A stretch of 38,349 bases of DNA from a virus. The DNA is taken from positions 1-38,349 of IMG/VR virus record IMGVR_UViG_3300033816_000055. One strand, given 5' to 3'. The notes below the pieces were generated by a model. That model saw nothing but the letters and a program-made list of their open reading frames with translations. It did no database searches and was not told the DNA's origin. This document shows, in pieces, positions 15,501-22,875 of this stretch. The position numbers were made by a program, and so were the translations under genes. Each line of letters starts with the position of its first letter. Within the stretch, counting starts at the first letter, position 1.

Positions 15501-18500
15501 GCAGGCAGTATATATTCACGGGTAGCGTCGTTGAAGGAAGTCCACCCTTCTTTTATCGAGGGGAGGAAGAAGCTGCCGTCGCGCCCGTCGATAGCCGCAC
15601 CGAGACCGTCAGTGAACTCCAGCATATCAGCGGCCATTTGCGCTTGGGCTACGCCACGATTGATCTCTTCCTCACCGGCAGTGACCCTCTCTTGTGCACT
15701 ACCTTTACCTTTAGGAGCAGCCTTTTTCCTCTGCTCAAAAGTACGCCCTACATCCTCCATACGGTCGATGTTCTTGGATGCGGCAATTAGTTTAGCGCCA
15801 GCTTTTAGTACGTTATCCAGTTGAGGCTGGAACTTAGGCTGCAGCTTAAGCAGCTTCCGCACTAACGCTACGAAACGCGTCCACAGGTTACCCTTCTCCA
15901 AGAATTTTTGGAAGCTAGGTTGGGTCAGTCCCTCAGCGATGAACTCGTCTAGGTTTTTCATGCCGTACGGGGATGCCTTGAGCAGTAGGTCCGCCGAACT
16001 CTCCACCTCAAACATGGTGTTGTACGCATCAATCAACTTATAGACTTCATCACGTAATGCGAGCATTTCTGGGTCAGCATCAGGGCCAAGGTCTGTTAAA
16101 CGCTTAAAGTCCGAGCCAAACTTAGCTATCAAAGCAATGTGAACTGCCTCGTGAAGGAGGGTTACAATGTTTGCTGCGGTTGACACCCCACGCAAACGAA
16201 CGTCGGGGGCTGCGCCGTCGTAAACAGTGGCAGTTCCTAAAGTAAAAACTTCTTGGGGGCTAAAGTTAAGATTGCCGATATAGACATCAACGTCATCATC
16301 TATGACATCCGCTAAAGCAGCAGCAAGCCCACGCTGTGCAGGGTTCATTTTACTGAGAATGTCTGGGTCGCGTAGTAAATCTGTTAGCCTAGCGTTGGCC
16401 AGTATAGGTTTACCAGTAAGCACCCTCCACGCATCCTGCATCCGGTATATAAGGCTTTGAAGCCTTTCGCTCGGAGTTGCACGTTCACTATTGGAAGAAC
16501 CCATGGCTCGCTCAGCACTTCGCGTGCGGGCTGCGTCAAGCTGGGCTTCAATTTTTTCTAGTGGCAAACGGCGTTCTACTGCCGAGGTAAGCAGCTTATG
16601 TGTTCTTGCGTCAATCGCCTCGTCGGCTAGCGCTGCCTCAATGTCCGCAAGTACGTCAGTATAAGGGTCAGCTTCTGGCGCTGCTTCCTCAACAGGTGCA
16701 GCAACTACCTCAGGTGCGATCTCTTCGGTTGCTAGCTCGCGCGCTTCGATTTCTTGTCGTAAGGTCGCCTCGGCTTCAGCATCCGCAGCTTCTTGTGCTG
16801 CTAGTTCTTGCTTCCGTGTATCGACATAACCTTGTACATCTTCCTGTACAGCTACATCGGGTGCAGCTTGCACGGCAGCAACCTGTTCTTTCCCCCATTG
16901 CTGGCCTTCTTTGTAAGCGGCGAGAACTTCGGGGCTACCCCGCTCAAGGGAAAGAACTTGTTCGTCAGTTAGAGGCTTGATATCGGGGTTCTTTGCTTCT
17001 CGCACACCTTCACCGAACATACCGTTCTCGGCGGTGTTAAACACATAACCACGACGCGTGGCTTCTTTGTAACCGAAACGCGTTAGATTGTCGTAGATTT
17101 CCTGTGGGGTGTAGTCTGCGGGGTCATAAATCGGTTTCTCTTCACGGCTAAGCGGGGCCACTTCAGGCGCAGCCGCTATCTCAGGCGCAGCCGCTATCTC
17201 AGGCGCAGCCGCTATCTCAGGCGCAGGCGCAATACCCAACTGCTGCGCACTTGCTTGGGCTATCGTTGGGATGGAGTCAGGGGTGGGGGCAGTGACTGAT
17301 TTAATCGCAGCAGCAACAGGAGCCACAGCTACTTCGTCAACCGAAGGCGCGGCAGGTGCAGCAGAGGCAATTGTATCCGCAACAAATTGCCGCATTGAAC
17401 CTTGGAAGTCACCTGATTGCCGAGCTGCGTCTACGCCCGCATCTATACGTTCAAGCATGTCTACATCTACAGGTACACCAGCATCTTTAATCATCTTTGC
17501 CGTCTGGAGAACTATAGATGGCTGACGACCAGTTTCAGTAATTTCCCCAGCTTCTACCTTTGCTAGAAGTGCGGCCCTTAGGGTTTCACCTATACCGCCA
17601 CTTAAACCACCCAGAGTAGAAAGGCCGCTGGTGTCTGTATCAACAGTTGGTACTGCGACAGTCTCGCTGACGTCGAGAGGAGCAGCAAACTTCTTGCCAG
17701 TAACCGCTTCCAGCGCAGCCACGGGGTCACCACCATGCTTACCATTCGCAAGCTGGTTCTTAGCCATATCGAACTGCTTTTGGTCAACGTCGTTCACATT
17801 GACGAGGGGATTATTGAGTATCGTGTCGTTCAGTAGCTGCCTAGCCGTGTCAACGCGTGTAGTCAGCTTGACTTTCTTATCCGCAAGGATGTTCTTAGCT
17901 TCGTCTAGTGAACTGACTCCCGCTCCCTCGCCAACATCAGAAGTTGATACGCCAGAAACAGACCGCCCCAATCCTCCTCCGACAGTCTCTCCAACGTCTG
18001 CAGCACCGGATACGGACGAAGCGGTTCCGATATCAGAAGCAGTGCCTGCGCCAGTTCCTCCGAAGTCATCCACTCCGGTATCAGTATCGGGGACATCTGT
18101 AGCTCCTTCTTCGCGTGCGCGCCCGAGTTGTTGTTGGGCATACAGCGCTGCTTTCTCTGGGGTAACCCCGTAGCTTTCCACCATACGTTCAACAATGGTA
18201 TCGAAAGCGGCATCGTCGTTCGGGTTCTCTTGCAGACGCATAGTTGCCGCAATAAGCTTTGCGTCCGACTTAATTTTATTGGCGGTTTCTACGCCGCCTG
18301 TTACTTTTGTAACTAGCTCAGTAAGTCCACGTACGCCGCCACCAACGACCGCACCGTAGATAAAGTTCTCTGCTACCCCTTCGGTTACGTCCTTTTCAGG
18401 GTTGTACGTTGTCTTCTCGATGGTATTCTGTGCGAACTGAGCGGTACCTTCCTGCGTACCTTCTTCCAGCATAGCGACACCCACACGGCCTCGGCCAGTT

Positions 18501-19627
18501 TTCTGGATGTCAGCTATAAGGGTGCGTACTTCTGCTGCCGCAGCTTTCGGCGATATGCCACCGACTTCTACACGCTCTACAAGACCTGCAAGTTTTGAAG
18601 TCATAGACCCGCGCAACTTGGAAGGTACCCGCGCCATCATAGCATCTAAGGTGAGAACTTCTGTAGCCCCGATGGCTGCACCGCCAGCCTGCGCAAGCGC
18701 ACGTACGAGAGGGTTAACGACCTTCCCTGTCTCAGCTTCGTACTGCTCGATTGCCTGACGCTGTTGCTGGGCACCAGAACCCGCACCTAATGCAAGTTGT
18801 GTTGCTTGTTCTGCTCGTGCGATTGCAGGGACAGCACGTGTACCAGCGACAGCCATACCCGCACGGGAAGCGCCGCGAGTAACAAACGCAGGTGCAACGC
18901 TACCTGCTACTTCAGAGAGCTTACGAGTTTGTCTTGCAAACGCACCGAACTTAGCCGCGTCGCTCTCGTCAGGCGCAAGGTAGTTTTTAATAAACTCTTC
19001 ACCTGCTTGTTCGGCGGCTTTGCCCGGAGCTTCAATACCTACTGCGCCTAATAAACTAGGGATACCCGCGACCGTACGAACTGCGCCCGCACCAAGCCCT
19101 TTAAGTGTATCCGTAGCAATCTCACCAAATGACCGTTCAGGCACGAGTGTACCCGTGCGCTTCATGTAGTCTAGTTCGGCTTTGCTATCTTCGATAGCCC
19201 CACGGTATGCCTCTGTATACCGGTTGAGGTTCTCGCGCATACTCGCCGTTGCGCCGGGTATATTGGCTAACTTTTCGTTGTTAGCAATGCTTCGTTGGTT
19301 TCTAGCAATATCATCATTGATAGCTTTTGTGCGTTTAGCAATTTCAGCCGCTGCGCTAGGTGTGGGTTTTACTGGCGTTGGTGGCTTGCCAGCCGTCGGC
19401 TTCTGCCGAATTACAGCCGCAGCAACTTCCTTCTGGGTAGCATTCTTAGGCCCTTCAATCGCATACGTATTGCCATCAGGTGCCTGTATTTTGTGCGTAG
19501 CTTTAGGCACACCCGCCGATGGGTTCTGCCTCATTACTGCAGCAATTACATCTGCTTGGGACGCGTTGGGTGGCCCCTCTATCCGGTAGGTGTTACCATC
19601 AGGGGCTTTGATCCGGTATGTAGGCAT
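12575..19627 (-). CDS. Giant internal virion/ejection protein with HExxH motif, 2350 aa
   Basis: Last gene of the late operon, with AAGGGG before its ATG. Residues 1-79 are two tandem copies of a ~39-residue unit (APDGNTY.IEGP.NA...V.AAV.RQ.P). An alanine-rich, partly hydrophobic region (about 165-450) and low-complexity acidic stretches follow, including three PEIAAA repeats near 800-821. A metallopeptidase-like HEAVH lies at 1159-1163. The C-terminal region (about 1560-2160) resembles the large polyvalent-protein domains (LPD38-type) and includes a hydrophobic stretch near 2041-2072. By size and terminal position it corresponds to T7 gp16-like ejected core proteins. No transglycosylase motif was identified. 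Confidence 0.85.
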   Translation of the reverse strand: MPTYRIKAPDGNTYRIEGPPNASQADVIAAVMRQNPSAGVPKATHKIQAPDGNTYAIEGPKNATQKEVAAAVIRQKPTAGKPPTPVKPTPSAAAEIAKRTKAINDDIARNQRSIANNEKLANIPGATASMRENLNRYTEAYRGAIEDSKAELDYMKRTGTLVPERSFGEIATDTLKGLGAGAVRTVAGIPSLLGAVGIEAPGKAAEQAGEEFIKNYLAPDESDAAKFGAFARQTRKLSEVAGSVAPAFVTRGASRAGMAVAGTRAVPAIARAEQATQLALGAGSGAQQQRQAIEQYEAETGKVVNPLVRALAQAGGAAIGATEVLTLDAMMARVPSKLRGSMTSKLAGLVERVEVGGISPKAAAAEVRTLIADIQKTGRGRVGVAMLEEGTQEGTAQFAQNTIEKTTYNPEKDVTEGVAENFIYGAVVGGGVRGLTELVTKVTGGVETANKIKSDAKLIAATMRLQENPNDDAAFDTIVERMVESYGVTPEKAALYAQQQLGRAREEGATDVPDTDTGVDDFGGTGAGTASDIGTASSVSGAADVGETVGGGLGRSVSGVSTSDVGEGAGVSSLDEAKNILADKKVKLTTRVDTARQLLNDTILNNPLVNVNDVDQKQFDMAKNQLANGKHGGDPVAALEAVTGKKFAAPLDVSETVAVPTVDTDTSGLSTLGGLSGGIGETLRAALLAKVEAGEITETGRQPSIVLQTAKMIKDAGVPVDVDMLERIDAGVDAARQSGDFQGSMRQFVADTIASAAPAAPSVDEVAVAPVAAAIKSVTAPTPDSIPTIAQASAQQLGIAPAPEIAAAPEIAAAPEIAAAPEVAPLSREEKPIYDPADYTPQEIYDNLTRFGYKEATRRGYVFNTAENGMFGEGVREAKNPDIKPLTDEQVLSLERGSPEVLAAYKEGQQWGKEQVAAVQAAPDVAVQEDVQGYVDTRKQELAAQEAADAEAEATLRQEIEARELATEEIAPEVVAAPVEEAAPEADPYTDVLADIEAALADEAIDARTHKLLTSAVERRLPLEKIEAQLDAARTRSAERAMGSSNSERATPSERLQSLIYRMQDAWRVLTGKPILANARLTDLLRDPDILSKMNPAQRGLAAALADVIDDDVDVYIGNLNFSPQEVFTLGTATVYDGAAPDVRLRGVSTAANIVTLLHEAVHIALIAKFGSDFKRLTDLGPDADPEMLALRDEVYKLIDAYNTMFEVESSADLLLKASPYGMKNLDEFIAEGLTQPSFQKFLEKGNLWTRFVALVRKLLKLQPKFQPQLDNVLKAGAKLIAASKNIDRMEDVGRTFEQRKKAAPKGKGSAQERVTAGEEEINRGVAQAQMAADMLEFTDGLGAAIDGRDGSFFLPSIKEGWTSFNDATREYILPALTSSFIINDIDKGRLPPLRRMETIEANIRGAQNRMRAQFGKLDRRFTKFVNRTGQRVLATTMHAARINEFSPSDFSSLDNALQNDPIMVWYNDAIKDPTVSKGQVAAFKGKKTIREKQIKAVWKLWEELGKQKNGHDIYVRVRDFYADMYTIMRTEQNSFIKKLPINDEAKEELLAAVDPDTFAEGEADPNDPHAGIPDSIRPKEYFPFRRYGKYWLTIKGDGIKTGRERHHFETAFGRNAFLRKRAKELGVDPQNENVFEKGNTLEDFQNNLVESSLMLSNIFSVIDKAVVSGNYDTTKYATPAEAMEAMKKELRDKLYQTYLMTLPERSLRRQFIHAERVTGFSSDVLRNFRSSSAQYAVQIPKLQYGSDVNSVVSEGYDALEGMPVDEKAAARTYVDEMVQRLRGAINPEAPNAFVAGVSRFAFFEVMSSIASAASQMLSVPISVMPKLNADYGYTAAAAAFMRYSFIPYSFGLPERDADGMFSQVMPSIGTSMAVKNNPIRARAFKEFTDRDLFDSSAASSLFLNNEMAHTYSTYNIPAEVLGLAFKAMRLPFTMFDVASREMSAMMFFDLDYGKNRKDGMEPEEAYNTAIQNTVNGLNETIGSHNLFERPRYMVGQIRQLLFLFRMYAVNRTMFGLRMGIQTIRGENATGRTRAAAIHELGGNLAMVAILGGIAGAPLLDVVCGAIDMILPSLMDDEEEEEFRRQHPYSYNNSKHRFLYEWLPENFGNPTLPGLDGKQHALADVLRNGIPSELIGVNFASRVSWNGMWIRDSIPGENWSESIVNWLETNLSPGAAISIEFIKALEDVYKGDVMRGLEKIVPGTFRGSITAERLSTQGAETRKGGKMFAKDEITALQLNFQRMGWAPNEVSDWQRERMGALAMINAVTGERTDLMAKLNKAKSDPEGSSETVAEVEADIREFNRLHPIPELQIEEEDIAKSRSRYLQSELDSYRGMQLTPEQKAIMLKHK
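17165..17225 (-). repeat. 18-bp tandem repeat, three perfect copies
   Basis: The unit AGGCGCAGCCGCTATCTC is repeated three times without change (17165-17218) and then partly (17219-17225). On the coding strand each unit encodes six residues, PEIAAA-like, in the linker of the giant virion protein. Perfect identity suggests recent slippage. Confidence 0.9.
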
Positions 19628-19642
19628 AAAAACCCCTTACTA

Positions 19643-21007
19643 TTAATTCTCGACCGTTGCTTCGCCCCAACCATCACCGCTACTATTCGCCCCTTGGCTA
19701 CTCTTTGCTTTACCTTCTGAAAAAGTGGTAAACCCAGCCCCAAAATCACCCTTACCTAACCGCTCGATAATACGTTCCGTGGCAGACGGAGCGTATGCCG
19801 CCACTTTTGCGGCCTGCAGTGACATTAGCTGACCTGCCCTCTGCGTAGCATTTGACATCTTAGCGATAAGTAATTGGACGGCATCACTCCGCTTCGCAAG
19901 CTCTAGCTGAACAGCACGGTCTTTCATAGCTTCGGCTAGCGTACCATATTTCATGGTCATTTCCATAGCCAAATTCGCAGCTTCACGAGCAGACTTGTTG
20001 CTTATTCCTTCCTGTTCAGCCAACGACTTAACCGCATCACGCACTTCAGCACGCTGCTCCTTGACCCCAGCCTCAAAACCGGGCAGTGCCGCACCGAGAC
20101 CTGCGGTAGCAGATTGCAGTATAGAGCCCGGTGCATTTGCCATCGCAACCCCTGCCCTAATCATCGCCATATTAATATTTTCTTTGCGGCGCTTCTTTTG
20201 CTCTCCCTCGTCGAGAGTTTTTTCTAGTTCCTTAGTCAGCCGCTCGCTGTACTTAGTTTGTTGCGGAGCCAGCGCTTTAATCGCTGCCAAGTTATCCTTT
20301 GGCGCGCTCGACATACCATACATAGATGCCGGGATGCCTTCAAAGGTTGGGACTTTAAGTGGTATCGGGGCTTTAGCAGCTCCCTGACCAGATACGACAA
20401 TCTCATTAGCTGCACTCGCAGGTGGGACATATTCGCTGTCTAGCTGAGCTAGATATGCCTTTTCTGCTTCTTCTGCTGCTATTTCTTCCGGTGTTTTTTC
20501 CTTAACAGGGCCACCCTCAAAAAACGCAACCATGCCGCCACCTGCGTAGCCGTCGTCGAAGCCACCGTTGGTAGGCTCATCAAACATAGTGTCAGGTACG
20601 GGTAAAGTAGCTAAACCGCCCTCGGCCATACCTTGAGGAGGCGGAGCCATACCCATATCTTGGGGAGGCGGAGCCATACCCTGCGGTGGAGGGGCCATAG
20701 GAGCCGGAGCCATAGGAGGCGGAGCACCCATACCTTGCGCCGGAGCGGGCGGAGCGCCCATAGGCGGAGGGGCTCCCATAGGAGCCATTTGTGGTTGGCC
20801 ACCACCTAGAACTTGTTGCGCAACAGACGGTGCCTGCCCAGCTTCCATAACCTGTGCGGAACGCATACGGTCAATGAACATACCGGCGAGTACGGCAGCA
20901 GTGGGGTCAACGACGCCCATTTGCGCAGCTTGCGCAATCTTCTGCTTGTTACCAGCATACTCCTTAGCGATGTCTTCTGGTGCTTGAATGCTGAACGGCT
21001 TAGCCAA
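19643..21007 (-). CDS. Internal virion protein-like, Pro/Met-rich, TTG start, 454 aa
   Basis: The start is a TTG at 21007 with AAGGAG 7 nt upstream. The N-terminus (PFSIQAPEDIAKEYAGNKQKIAQA...VDPTAAVLAGMFIDRMR) is helical and of a type I recognise from environmental podovirus-like phages. About 70-130 is a Met/Pro/Gly repeat zone (APPPM, APPPQGM). Boxes MAEGGL and YAGGGM follow. The C-terminal half is long and helical (KYSERLTKELEKTLDEGEQKK and ALAEQ-type helices). Placed between the Q-rich and giant proteins, it corresponds by position to T7 gp15-like core components. Enzymatic activity is not apparent. Confidence 0.75.
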   Translation of the reverse strand: MAKPFSIQAPEDIAKEYAGNKQKIAQAAQMGVVDPTAAVLAGMFIDRMRSAQVMEAGQAPSVAQQVLGGGQPQMAPMGAPPPMGAPPAPAQGMGAPPPMAPAPMAPPPQGMAPPPQDMGMAPPPQGMAEGGLATLPVPDTMFDEPTNGGFDDGYAGGGMVAFFEGGPVKEKTPEEIAAEEAEKAYLAQLDSEYVPPASAANEIVVSGQGAAKAPIPLKVPTFEGIPASMYGMSSAPKDNLAAIKALAPQQTKYSERLTKELEKTLDEGEQKKRRKENINMAMIRAGVAMANAPGSILQSATAGLGAALPGFEAGVKEQRAEVRDAVKSLAEQEGISNKSAREAANLAMEMTMKYGTLAEAMKDRAVQLELAKRSDAVQLLIAKMSNATQRAGQLMSLQAAKVAAYAPSATERIIERLGKGDFGAGFTTFSEGKAKSSQGANSSGDGWGEATVEN

Positions 21008-21018
21008 CTTATATCTCC

Positions 21019-22440
21019 TTAACCGGATAACGACCTATACGCACCGAGCGCACCTAAGCCGGTACCAAGTACCTGAGAAGCCATAGATGGGTTCTGGCCA
21101 TACGTAATGTTGGTCGTGTTAAGACCTACAGGCAGACCGCGTAGCAGATTGCTCATATACCCCAACTGCTCGATAGGATAGTCACGTTGACGCAGGAAGT
21201 CAGCATAATACTGGTCGAGCCGCTGCTGTTCCATAGCCTGTGCTTGTGATGCCGCCGTAGTCTGCGCACCAAGCCGCTGCAAGTCAGCCTGCTGCTGATA
21301 CTGACCGAGGTTACCAAGGGTCTGCGCCATCTGCCCAGTCTGCCCGAAGGCAGCCAGTTGGTTCTGCGCACCAAACTGGTTCGATTGTTCCGCGAGGCGC
21401 TGCGCTTCAAGCGCCGCCTGCTGGTTAGCAAGCAAGCCCTGCATACCTGTCTGAGTGCCCAACTGCTGTGTACCAAGAGCCGCCTGTAGATTGCTTTGGC
21501 CCACTTGTAACCGTGATTGTTGGTTAGCGAGGGCTGCACGAAGTGCTTGGTCGGCGTTCATACCCTGTGTCTGCAGCTGTGCTGCGAGGTTCTGTACGTT
21601 AGCCTGCGAAGCAGCGTCCAAGTTAGCAAGTGCTGAGCGTAGTCCGGTCTCAGTGCCCAACTGCTGCACACCGAGTTTAGACTGCAGGTTAGCCTGTTCC
21701 GCAGCCTGCCGAGCTTGTTGCTCAGTGTTAAACTGCTGCATGGCAGCACCATATGCACTCTGCATACCTTGCGCTTCGATATCGCCCATCTGTTGTCCAA
21801 GGGCACGTTCGCGTTCTGTGGCAGCGAGAAGTTGGCGGGCACCGCCATAAGTACCCTGACGCGCAGCGCCGAGGTCTTGAGCTAACTGCCCCTTGCGGGC
21901 GTCAGTAACTGCTTCGCGCTTTTGTACGTCAAGCACATTGCGCATATATGGCGACATATACCGCTCAGTCATACCCTGTTGGGTTACGCTGTCTGGGGCA
22001 GCCATCTGATATGCAGTGAGTTCTGGTTTAAACTGCGTCTGGGCAGCCTGCATCTGCGGAGCATTATATTTACCCGCTACGACATCCCCAGCGTCTTGCA
22101 TCCGGTACTGCTGCAGTTCAGGCAACCCGACTTGTTGCGCAGTAAACTGAGCAGGTGTGTAATTAGCAGCGCGAAGCGAACCCTGACCGGCAAGTGCAGC
22201 AAGCCCCGAAGCGTCTGCAAACTGCTTGGGCGCTGTCATGTCGAGGTAGTTCTGCTGGATTTGTTCCTGAGCAGGCGTAAAGCCAGCGATCCGCTCGTAC
22301 TTATACGGGGAATAGCCTTCGTTAGACCACGCCTGCGTACGCTGCATCACATTCTCAAAATACGGTCTTGCGTATTCCGGTATGGTGTTTGTAGTCGTGT
22401 TTACAGTCTGTTGAGTTGGTGTACTAGAACCGCCAGCCAT
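21019..22440 (-). CDS. Gln/Ala-rich helical virion protein, 473 aa
   Basis: AGGAG lies 7 nt before the ATG. The N-terminus (NTIPEYARPYFENVMQRTQAW then YERIAGFTPAQEQ) resembles a phage structural family with a 'pyfe.v...a' opening. From about 200 to 400 the chain is a long Gln/Ala-rich helical region with imperfect repeats such as LGTETGLRSALAN, LGTQTGMQGLLAN and similar units of roughly 30-35 residues. The C-terminus has YPIEQLGYMSNLLRGLP. It sits next to the GNAT/gp13-like gene and is positioned like T7 gp14. A rod- or channel-forming ejection role is inference. Confidence 0.75.
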   Translation of the reverse strand: MAGGSSTPTQQTVNTTTNTIPEYARPYFENVMQRTQAWSNEGYSPYKYERIAGFTPAQEQIQQNYLDMTAPKQFADASGLAALAGQGSLRAANYTPAQFTAQQVGLPELQQYRMQDAGDVVAGKYNAPQMQAAQTQFKPELTAYQMAAPDSVTQQGMTERYMSPYMRNVLDVQKREAVTDARKGQLAQDLGAARQGTYGGARQLLAATERERALGQQMGDIEAQGMQSAYGAAMQQFNTEQQARQAAEQANLQSKLGVQQLGTETGLRSALANLDAASQANVQNLAAQLQTQGMNADQALRAALANQQSRLQVGQSNLQAALGTQQLGTQTGMQGLLANQQAALEAQRLAEQSNQFGAQNQLAAFGQTGQMAQTLGNLGQYQQQADLQRLGAQTTAASQAQAMEQQRLDQYYADFLRQRDYPIEQLGYMSNLLRGLPVGLNTTNITYGQNPSMASQVLGTGLGALGAYRSLSG

Positions 22441-22443
22441 AAC

Positions 22444-22875
22444 TTACTCCTGTATATCCAATGGTAGCTCGAATGACTGTAGGGCAGACTTGTACCCCTC
22501 ATCCCGAAACACCCGTTCCCAACCTACACGCCCGTGCGCTTCTATCGCGTCACACTTATTGTCCTTAGCCCATTTACGGAGCATGTCCAACATAGGCTTT
22601 TTCCATGTTGGGCTTTCCTTACCGCCGCACATCTCTAAGGAGAGGTAGCGCTTACGCGGATAGTCTATGAACCGAGTTATTACGGCACCCTTTATATCAT
22701 CACCGTCAAAAGCAATCCATAGCGGATAATCATATTCTAGTATGAGACCTAGTACGTCTTCGGTCTCATATTTACCTCGGCTGTGGGCAACGGCATCTCG
22801 CACATACTGCTCTACCTGTGGCCATATGTTAGGCACAAGCTCTTTGGGCACAGCAGATATCAGGACTTCACTCAT
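22444..22875 (-). CDS. GNAT-fold protein, T7 gp13-like, 143 aa
   Basis: The chain follows a GNAT acetyltransferase layout: PLWIAFDGDDIKGAVITRFI (paired strands), YLSLEMCGGK, then a WKKPMLDMLRKWAKDNKCDAI helix, ending EAHGRVGWERVFRDEGY. That ending is typical of the phage GNAT group that includes T7 internal protein gp13 (DUF2833). The start overlaps the end of the glycine-zipper protein gene (ATGA). Between internal virion genes its likely job is virion assembly rather than acetylation, but a catalytic role is possible. The canonical acetyl-CoA Q-x-x-G-x-G/A loop is not clear here (CGGKESPTW). Confidence 0.78.
   Translation of the reverse strand: MSEVLISAVPKELVPNIWPQVEQYVRDAVAHSRGKYETEDVLGLILEYDYPLWIAFDGDDIKGAVITRFIDYPRKRYLSLEMCGGKESPTWKKPMLDMLRKWAKDNKCDAIEAHGRVGWERVFRDEGYKSALQSFELPLDIQE

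Noticed and set aside
15297-15824. Long + strand ORF (175 codons) across the giant late gene
   Set aside because: Lies wholly within a clearly coding - strand gene with conserved motifs; its own translation is low complexity and has no neighbours in its strand context.
17165-17225. CRISPR-like repeats
   Set aside because: Units are contiguous 18-mers without spacers and are in frame within a gene.
17631-18173. 180-codon + strand ORF
   Set aside because: Mirror of the Ala/Thr-rich linker of the giant protein; Ser/Val/Pro composition is an antisense effect.
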